NCBI RefSeq assembly: GCF_025717675.1
Contig: NZ_JAJIRT010000014.1
Coordinates: forward strand, 96,081 to 160,080
Length of the DNA: 64,000 nt
Source of the DNA: Paucibacter sp. DJ2R-2
GTDB taxonomy: Bacteria > Pseudomonadota > Gammaproteobacteria > Burkholderiales > Burkholderiaceae_C
Reading direction: 5' to 3'
Part shown: positions 61,486-64,000 of the stretch, piece after piece
How positions within the stretch are numbered: position 1 is the stretch's first letter
How the letters are laid out: every line of letters begins with the position of its first letter
The notes under the pieces: model-generated
Told to the model about the DNA's origin: nothing
Databases searched by the model: none
The model's input: only the letters and a program-made list of their open reading frames with translations
Made by a program: the position numbers and the translations under genes

Positions 61486-63957
61486 CTACTTGCCAGGCAG
61501 GAACATGGGGCAGGCCAGCGGCAAGTTGAGTCCCTCGGCGCCCCATTCCTTGAGTTCGACTTGGGTGGGGTTTCGACCTATTCTTTCGCAGAGCCAACGG
61601 GCAATTCCTGAGGGGGTCTGCCACTTGCGAAGTGTGAGATCCGAGCCTACTGAGAACACTGCGTCACCGCCTGTAGAGAACGCAGCGCTACGTACGAAGT
61701 TTCCATTCCCGCGCAACGGCTCCCCGATGAGTTGGCCCGTCTTCACATCATAAAAGCGCAGGGTTCCGTCCATACCGCCCGAAACGAGCCAATGCGCATC
61801 AGGTGAAAATGCGACGCTAGTGACCTCACCTCTGTGGCCTTGCATCAGCTTCCCAATGGGCGTGCCGGCTTGCGTATCCCACAAGCGCAAGCTGCCGTCG
61901 GCATAAAGTGACATCAGCCGTCGGCCATCGGGCGAGAACGCCACCGAGCTAACCTCATCATCATTCGCTTGCATGGGCGCTCCGGCAGGCCGACCCGTGT
62001 GCACTTGCCAGATGCGCAGTGTCCCGTTACCACTGCCAGATACAAGACGCTGGCCATCAGGCGAAAACGCTACGCTCGATCCCAGTTTCTCATCCCAGGA
62101 CAGTGGATAAGGAAGGCCGATTGCTTTCCTAATCTGATGGCCATTTCGTGCGTCCCACACACGCAGTTCGCCGTCTGCTCCACCAGTCGCCACTGTGTAG
62201 CCATCCGAAGAAAAGGCCACGCTTCTCACCTCGCCAGCATCCCCCCAATGGCGATCTCCAATGAGTTCGCCAGTCCTAGAGTTCCAGAAGCCAATGGTTC
62301 GGGAGTCAGCAATTGCGACCCACATTCCGTTTGGAGACAGTGCGAACTTATTTGGATCACCATAGCCCCCAGACAGGTTGAGTGGCGGACCAACGGGTTC
62401 TCCGGTTTGGGTGTTCCACACGCGCAAGTTGTCCATATCCCCGGCAAGCACCCATCGACCATCCTGCGAAATAACTCCGGCCTCTCTCTTGTAGCTTTCC
62501 CCTTGAACACCGCTTAGTTGTTGAAAGATCTTGGGGGGCTCGGCTGATTGCTCTGCCTTGACATCCCAAAGCCGCAGGGTGTTGTCATAGCTTGCGGAGA
62601 CCACTCGCTGACCGTCTTGCGAAAACGACACGCTCAGGACCGAGTCTTCATGCCCTCGCATCGGCTCCCCGAGAGAACGGCCGGTTTTGGCGTCCCAAAG
62701 TAGCAGTGTGCCGACCACGCTACCCGAGACCACTCGCTGGCCGTCCGGAGAAAACGCCACGCTGGTGACCTTTTGGTCATGGCCCCGCATCGGCTCCCCG
62801 ATCGGTTGACCTGTTCGCACATCCCAAATCCGAAGGGTCTTGTCGTGATCGGCGAACAAGACCTGCTTCCTATCGGGCGAAAACGCAAGGCTATTGACGC
62901 GCGCCCTAAGTCCCTGGATCGGCTCGCCGATGAGTTGGCGAGTTCTGGCGTTCCAGATGCACACGCTCGCATCCGCCCCCCCTGACACCAGTCGCTGACC
63001 ATCTGGAGAAAACGCTACGCCAATGACACGGCTCTCATGCCCCCGCATTGGGTCCCCGATAGGCTTACCAGTCTTGGCGTCCCAGAGTTGCAAAGTCTTG
63101 TCGTCACTGCCGGAGACAACTAGCCGCCCGTCAGGAGAAAACGCCACGCTCCTGACCTCACCTTCATGCCCCCGCATTGGCTCCCCGATCGGCTGACCTG
63201 TTTGCACATCCCAAATCCGAAGGGTCCAGTCGCTACTGCCTGACGCCACACTCCTGGCATCCGGCGAAAAGGCTACAGCGTTTGACGGACTTTCCCCACT
63301 CCAGTGTCGACGCCCCTTCGAGGTAAACATCCAGGGCATCGCCCAGCGATAGTGCTTTCTTTCGCCAATTTGTCCTCCTACCGGTCGGCCCGACTTTGCG
63401 TCCCAGAGACGAAGGTACCCATCAGCGCTGCCGGACACCATAGTCCGACCATCAGCAGAAAACGCCAGGCTCTGCACGGCCCCCCTGTGCCCCTCCAACG
63501 TGGCAATCAAAAACCATGAGCGCTGCGCAAGATCGAGCATTGAAGCGCCTGTTAGCGGGTCATCAGGAAGGATGCGGTGGGAAAGGACGCGCTTGAGTAG
63601 CCTTGAATAGCTGAGGTCGGCGCGCGCCTCACTGACCCAGCGGAGCGCGAGTTGCTCCTTTGCAATCAATAAAGCACGTCGTGTAGCCTGCCAGGCTTCG
63701 GACCGTTGCCGCTCAATTTCAGAAATGGCCTTTACCAACTCTTCGTTCTTCAAGCTCAATCGTCGCGCAACAGATTCAGCAACACTGTTCGCCTGCTGCG
63801 CCTTGTCCTTTTGAAGGAGTGCTTGTGCGGCGTTGGCATCAGCCAGACGCGTTTGTTGACCTAGAGAATCATTGGCTTTGGAAAGTCTTGACCGGGACTG
63901 GAATGTCAACAGCGTCATGCCGATTAACGAGGCTGTCCAATAACCCGATATCCCCAA
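61486..63957 (-). CDS. WD40 repeat protein with N-terminal membrane segment and coiled coil; 5' end uncertain
   Basis: An 823-residue frame. A hydrophobic N-terminal segment (about residues 6-18) is followed by a coiled coil (about 22-110, DANAAQALLQKDKAQQAN, NEELVKAISEIERQRSE) and then 14 WD40 units (about 145-790), consistent with two seven-blade propellers; many units read SVAFSPDGQR and LWDAKTG. The end, WLCERIGRNPTQVEL and a CPMF tail, resembles the C-terminus of nSTAND1-WD40 proteins. The start is TTG at 63957, only 12 bases after an in-frame TAG at 63967-63969, so an NTPase half may have been lost or be frame-shifted beyond the window. Confidence 0.8.
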   Translation of the reverse strand: MGISGYWTASLIGMTLLTFQSRSRLSKANDSLGQQTRLADANAAQALLQKDKAQQANSVAESVARRLSLKNEELVKAISEIERQRSEAWQATRRALLIAKEQLALRWVSEARADLSYSRLLKRVLSHRILPDDPLTGASMLDLAQRSWFLIATLEGHRGAVQSLAFSADGRTMVSGSADGYLRLWDAKSGRPVGGQIGERKHYRWAMPWMFTSKGRRHWSGESPSNAVAFSPDARSVASGSSDWTLRIWDVQTGQPIGEPMRGHEGEVRSVAFSPDGRLVVSGSDDKTLQLWDAKTGKPIGDPMRGHESRVIGVAFSPDGQRLVSGGADASVCIWNARTRQLIGEPIQGLRARVNSLAFSPDRKQVLFADHDKTLRIWDVRTGQPIGEPMRGHDQKVTSVAFSPDGQRVVSGSVVGTLLLWDAKTGRSLGEPMRGHEDSVLSVSFSQDGQRVVSASYDNTLRLWDVKAEQSAEPPKIFQQLSGVQGESYKREAGVISQDGRWVLAGDMDNLRVWNTQTGEPVGPPLNLSGGYGDPNKFALSPNGMWVAIADSRTIGFWNSRTGELIGDRHWGDAGEVRSVAFSSDGYTVATGGADGELRVWDARNGHQIRKAIGLPYPLSWDEKLGSSVAFSPDGQRLVSGSGNGTLRIWQVHTGRPAGAPMQANDDEVSSVAFSPDGRRLMSLYADGSLRLWDTQAGTPIGKLMQGHRGEVTSVAFSPDAHWLVSGGMDGTLRFYDVKTGQLIGEPLRGNGNFVRSAAFSTGGDAVFSVGSDLTLRKWQTPSGIARWLCERIGRNPTQVELKEWGAEGLNLPLACPMFLPGK

Positions 63958-64000
63958 CCACCCGCACTACTCTGGGCGTGTGAATGTCGGCGAAGGCGAG

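Noticed and set aside
63940..64000. Insertion-sequence end at the right edge
   Set aside because: The sequence GAGGCTGTCCAATAACCC resembles a terminal repeat in style, but no transposase, partner repeat or target duplication is within the window.

Overview
The window is about 64 kb of GC-rich DNA from what looks like a betaproteobacterium of the order Burkholderiales (Roseateles, Rubrivivax or Leptothrix-like; this is inferred from protein style and gene neighbourhoods, with no rRNA in view). Supporting signs are GTP-type PEP carboxykinase, divergent LysR pairs, three PEP-CTERM proteins, an Anbu proteasome-like operon and very high GC with coding-strand bias. No tRNA, rRNA, CRISPR array or complete insertion sequence was recognised.

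Region 1 (1-23.8 kb) is densely packed housekeeping and metabolic DNA. It holds the end of pckG, LysR regulators, two YecA/UPF0149 paralogues, a universal stress protein, a divergent argP-argO pair followed by dadA, an Hsp70-like protein and an S9 peptidase. A LysR-mmsA divergent pair has a clear operator. Three GGDEF proteins follow, one degenerate and two in an overlapping tandem, then rlpA, a fumarylacetoacetate hydrolase and nadC. A candidate small RNA with its own terminator lies at about 13.56-13.72 kb.

Region 2 (24-43.3 kb) mixes cell-surface and signalling genes. PEP-CTERM proteins flank a chemoreceptor gene that sits behind a PstS-like binding protein with a Pho box upstream. A ParA ATPase, a YebC regulator, the four-gene Anbu operon (with two unusual intergenic repeat clusters), an MscS channel, a BlaI/BlaR1 pair with operators over its promoter and a large Ser/Thr kinase with a TPR-like tail follow.

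Region 3 (43.3-64 kb) is different: looser packing, lower GC by eye, many orphan proteins, decayed genes and tandem duplications. It carries a lone FtsB-like protein, a zinc-ribbon orphan, a caspase-fold lipoprotein that has lost its catalytic histidine, translationally coupled to a SUMF1/FGE-fold protein that has lost its active-site cysteines. It also has a giant DUF4116-like repeat protein, an 849-residue lipoprotein with TPRs, an nSTAND1-type NTPase whose N-terminal domain aligns with the Lon protease domain and keeps the Ser-Lys pair, and a 14-blade WD40 protein without its own NTPase. Between the last two lies a cassette of small secreted proteins driven by a repeated promoter, one of them behind a 12-copy tetranucleotide repeat. 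I read this as an accessory, probably conflict- or stress-related island. The Lon-nSTAND1 protein and its neighbours are the best candidate for an undescribed system.
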